NCBI GenBank assembly: GCA_947178085.1
Contig: CAMWWS010000022.1
Location: 1 to 15,381, forward strand
DNA length: 15,381 nucleotides
Direction of reading: 5' to 3'
From: an uncultured Lachnospiraceae bacterium
GTDB taxonomy: Bacteria > Bacillota_A > Clostridia > Lachnospirales > Lachnospiraceae
The position numbers and the translations under genes were made by a program. Positions 13,295 through 15,381 of this stretch are shown here, piece after piece. Positions within the stretch are counted from its first letter, which is position 1, and each line of letters begins with the position of its first letter. The notes below the pieces were generated by a model. That model had not been told where the DNA came from. It was given only the letters and a program-made list of their open reading frames with translations, and did not search any database.

Positions 13295-14302
13295 TTAATT
13301 ATAAATCGACTGATAACGGCTCTTCTTTTCCGTATTTTCTTCTAATACCTTATTCAGCCGGGAAGTATAAAATTCATCTATATAAGTAAAGGAATTATAC
13401 ATCCCATTAAGCGGCCAATCTACTACAGGAACAATGGACATATTAGAATCATTGACGGTAAACCCTTTGGCATTTTCAGAATCGAAATGTTCTTCAAAAG
13501 AAGCTGTTATATATCGCACACAGCTCCGGATATCATAGTCGTCAAGCGTATAGCCTACAAATTCCGCCTGTATATGCTCTGTAAGTTTAAGCCCTACGCA
13601 GACATTGCATGTAAGGCTCGGATATTCGTCGGGGCTGATATGCCAGACGTAAGAGTATAAATATATTTCACCGGAAGCATCTGCCTGATTGTCCATGCAG
13701 TAATGTTCAAAATGTAAATCAGATACTTGTTTGCGACATTTTTCTTCCGTATATTTACTAATCTTCTGCATACATTCCTGCCAATCAAGTACGTCTGACG
13801 AAACAACTTTTGTTTTGTCCTGAATCAGGCATGCGATGGAGCCATCCCCAGACATAACAAAATTGGCGAAGGCATCGCCTGATTGCGTAATTCCGATTGT
13901 CCAGCCGTAAGGCATATCCATTTCGTATTCGCCCATCTGTATGCCTCCGCGCGACCTTTTATCTTTAAGGATATAACCTGTTCTTGATATCTCAAGGCAC
14001 ATTCCCGGATAAATCAAATCCGGGTCTGTCAGCATATCCTGATTAGCCTCCGCCAGTTCTATATAGTAATTACCGTCACCAAGCTGCTCTTCGGCAATTC
14101 TCCAAAGACTGTCTCCGGCAAGAACCGTATAATCATCTAAAACTTCCGTTAAAGTCATATAGTTATCGCTTTGCGCATATGCATCATTATAAGCTAAAGG
14201 ATATTGCTCCGCCGCCAGAACGTCCATATAAGGTACGGCACTCATAATAACCACCGCACCAATGATAGAAATTCCTTTTTTCTTTAATACTCCCAATTCC
14301 AT
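13295..14302 (-). CDS. Secreted LysM-domain protein of unknown function
   Basis: A 335-residue protein with a signal peptide (Lys-rich start, hydrophobic core at about 10-27, then VLAAEQ as likely cleavage region at about 28-33). A single LysM domain lies at about 58-105 (YTVLAGDSLWRIAEEQLGDG, ending YPGMCLEI), which binds peptidoglycan or related glycans. The remaining 230 residues form a domain I do not recognise, with several Cys and many aromatic residues. The gene overlaps the upstream DUF4163 gene by 19 bases, so both are probably made together at the envelope. I chose the ATG at 14300-14302; an AGGAG lies only one base before it and another 13 bases before it, so TTG two codons later is a possible start. 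The in-frame start at 14350 is deep inside the upstream gene and is unlikely. Confidence 0.75.
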   Translation of the reverse strand: MELGVLKKKGISIIGAVVIMSAVPYMDVLAAEQYPLAYNDAYAQSDNYMTLTEVLDDYTVLAGDSLWRIAEEQLGDGNYYIELAEANQDMLTDPDLIYPGMCLEISRTGYILKDKRSRGGIQMGEYEMDMPYGWTIGITQSGDAFANFVMSGDGSIACLIQDKTKVVSSDVLDWQECMQKISKYTEEKCRKQVSDLHFEHYCMDNQADASGEIYLYSYVWHISPDEYPSLTCNVCVGLKLTEHIQAEFVGYTLDDYDIRSCVRYITASFEEHFDSENAKGFTVNDSNMSIVPVVDWPLNGMYNSFTYIDEFYTSRLNKVLEENTEKKSRYQSIYN

Positions 14303-15318
14303 ACTCCTGCACTTTCTCCTAACCAGAGATTCTCTTTTTTGTCTGTACACGGAAGCACTTCTCCCACAGACTCGGATTTTTCATATTTATCCCAAAAATC
14401 GCTTTGTTTCTTAAAGGTTTCTAATTCCTCTAAACTAAACTGTGCAGATAAGCTGCGATTGACAGGCTCATATGTAATAGCACGCTCCAATACAGGGTCA
14501 AGCGAAACACCTATAACTATATCCTTATCCTCTGTTATATAGAAAAATGAATTGTAGAAAAAAATTTCATTACTTCTCCCCTCTTCAGGTAAAAACCAGG
14601 ATAGAACGAGGTCAACATCTTTCTCATCTGCGTATTCCGTACCCTCATCGTCACTAAGAGTTTTGTCCCACAGCCTGATAAAATCTCTATTAACCTCCAG
14701 AATATCTTCCAACCTATAACTTTGTCCGGTAAGCAGGTCTATCGTAAGCGCTCTTTCGGTTCCGTTTGTCATCCACACAGGATTACCGGCAGAATAATAT
14801 TCTTTATAATCCACACTCAAAAGGTACTGGCTATGATATGTAACATCACAATTTACATCACTTGCAAAAATAGAAAAATGTTCTTCCTGAAAAGCTTTCA
14901 CATCATCAGACGGCTCTAAATGCCAATAATTCACCCTGTCCATAGCAGTATCATACAACAATTGATTTATCTGTGTCTGCATCTCATCTTCTATTCCGCT
15001 CAACTGAGGATATTCCACTGTCAGGACATCCCAGTAATCATATTCATCCGAATATTCGACAAAATATTGTTCCTTTTGCACGGTGTAATTCTCATATCCC
15101 TTTGGAAAAGAATCAGACAGCATGATTCCGGCAATTATTCCAATCACTACGAGCGCTGCCAGAATGACTACTGACAAAATAATCCGTTTCTTTTTGCTTT
15201 TTCCTTCGTTATTCTGTTCTTCATTGTTCTTTTCTTCATTGTTTTTTTCTTCAAAATTCTTTTCTTCATTATCCGGTACTATTATAACATCCCTTTGATA
15301 AGCTTCTCTTTCGTCCAT
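14284..15318 (-). CDS. Membrane-anchored DUF4163/DUF3298 (RsiV/PdaC-like) protein
   Basis: A 344-residue protein. The N-terminal 45 residues are cytoplasmic and contain an acidic pentapeptide repeat region (17-41) and then KSKKKR; a single membrane helix lies at about 46-67; the rest is outside. The extracellular part has VEYPQLSGIEDEMQTQIN (about 101-118), the DUF4163 hallmark, followed by a DUF3298-like region with ALTIDLLTGQSYRLEDIL (about 190-210). The same domains form the lysozyme-sensing part of RsiV and the non-catalytic part of PdaC in Bacillus (established knowledge). No sigma factor gene is adjacent, and the N-terminus shows no clear anti-sigma helix, so I call only a membrane-anchored envelope protein. 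AAAGGAA lies 10 bases before the ATG. It is coupled to the LysM gene. Confidence 0.75.
   Translation of the reverse strand: MDEREAYQRDVIIVPDNEEKNFEEKNNEEKNNEEQNNEGKSKKKRIILSVVILAALVVIGIIAGIMLSDSFPKGYENYTVQKEQYFVEYSDEYDYWDVLTVEYPQLSGIEDEMQTQINQLLYDTAMDRVNYWHLEPSDDVKAFQEEHFSIFASDVNCDVTYHSQYLLSVDYKEYYSAGNPVWMTNGTERALTIDLLTGQSYRLEDILEVNRDFIRLWDKTLSDDEGTEYADEKDVDLVLSWFLPEEGRSNEIFFYNSFFYITEDKDIVIGVSLDPVLERAITYEPVNRSLSAQFSLEELETFKKQSDFWDKYEKSESVGEVLPCTDKKENLWLGESAGVWNWEY
15196..15270 (-). repeat. Five 15-base tandem repeats in the DUF4163 gene
   Basis: Residues 17-41 read as five five-residue units: NEEKN, FEEKN, NEEKN, NEEQN and NEGKS. On the plus strand this is a TTCTTCATT-based 15-base period. 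The copy number may vary between strains without breaking the frame. Confidence 0.7.
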
Positions 15319-15363
15319 GATTTTACTATTCCTTTCTACTACAATATATTTATGGTTAATACC

Positions 15364-15380
15364 CCTTACAGCCAGTAAGG
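15364..15380. repeat. Perfect short inverted repeat at the right edge
   Basis: CCTTAC, five bases, then GTAAGG form a perfect 6-base dyad 46 bases upstream of the DUF4163 start codon. It may be an operator, or the stem of a terminator whose T-tract lies beyond the window; both remain open. Confidence 0.3.
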
Positions 15381-15381
15381 A

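Noticed and set aside
1..15381. tRNA genes, CRISPR arrays, insertion sequences or prophage ends
   Set aside because: No cloverleaf, regularly spaced repeats, transposase or integrase reading frame was found on either strand.

Overview
The window looks like a chromosomal segment from a low-GC anaerobic Firmicute, most likely Lachnospiraceae or a related Clostridia. The reasons are strong AGGAGG-type ribosome binding sites on nearly every gene, short intergenic gaps, a membrane-bound-hydrogenase-like order of Mrp genes, a TetM-like GTPase carrying a YacP/Rae1-type NYN nuclease tail, and a cytoplasmic GH27-like alpha-galactosidase. Taxonomy is inferred from gene content only. I see no rRNA, tRNA, CRISPR array, insertion sequence or phage gene.

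Left part (1-1669, minus strand): the 5' end of an Mrp/Mbh-type cation-proton antiporter operon in the order mrpE, mrpF, mrpG, a DUF4040 (MbhD-like) subunit, then a gene running off the left edge. The genes overlap or nearly touch and have a good sigma-A-like promoter. A divergent, solitary ABC-2 type permease follows (1967-3178), whose stop codon overlaps the stop of the convergent gene next to it.

Middle (3175-9031, minus strand): a close-packed trio reading (i) a membrane-anchored zinc-ribbon protein whose C-terminal domain resembles the RNase-fold domains of polymorphic toxins, (ii) a CobS (cobalamin synthase) paralogue that has lost several conserved acidic/basic residues, and (iii) a 948-residue TetM/EF-G-like GTPase fused to a NYN ribonuclease domain related to the A-site endonuclease Rae1/YacP. 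A GH27-like alpha-galactosidase gene lies upstream of the trio with its own likely promoter.

Right-centre (9327-13193, plus strand): the most striking element is a compact three-gene proteusin-type RiPP locus. It encodes a B12-binding-type radical SAM protein of the 'RiPP maturation radical SAM protein 1' kind (CX7CX2C), a PoyD-like radical SAM peptide epimerase (CX3CX2C), and a 186-residue precursor with a nitrile-hydratase-like leader followed by a very hydrophobic Val/Ile/Ala-rich core. The leader's beta-hairpin-like unit appears twice, and the epimerase carries its own leader-like N-terminal segment. No protease, exporter, dehydratase or immunity gene is present in the window.

Right end (13295-15318, minus strand): a two-gene unit for envelope proteins, a membrane-anchored DUF4163/DUF3298 (RsiV/PdaC-like) protein and a secreted LysM protein, separated from the RiPP precursor by a short convergent gap with an imperfect hairpin.
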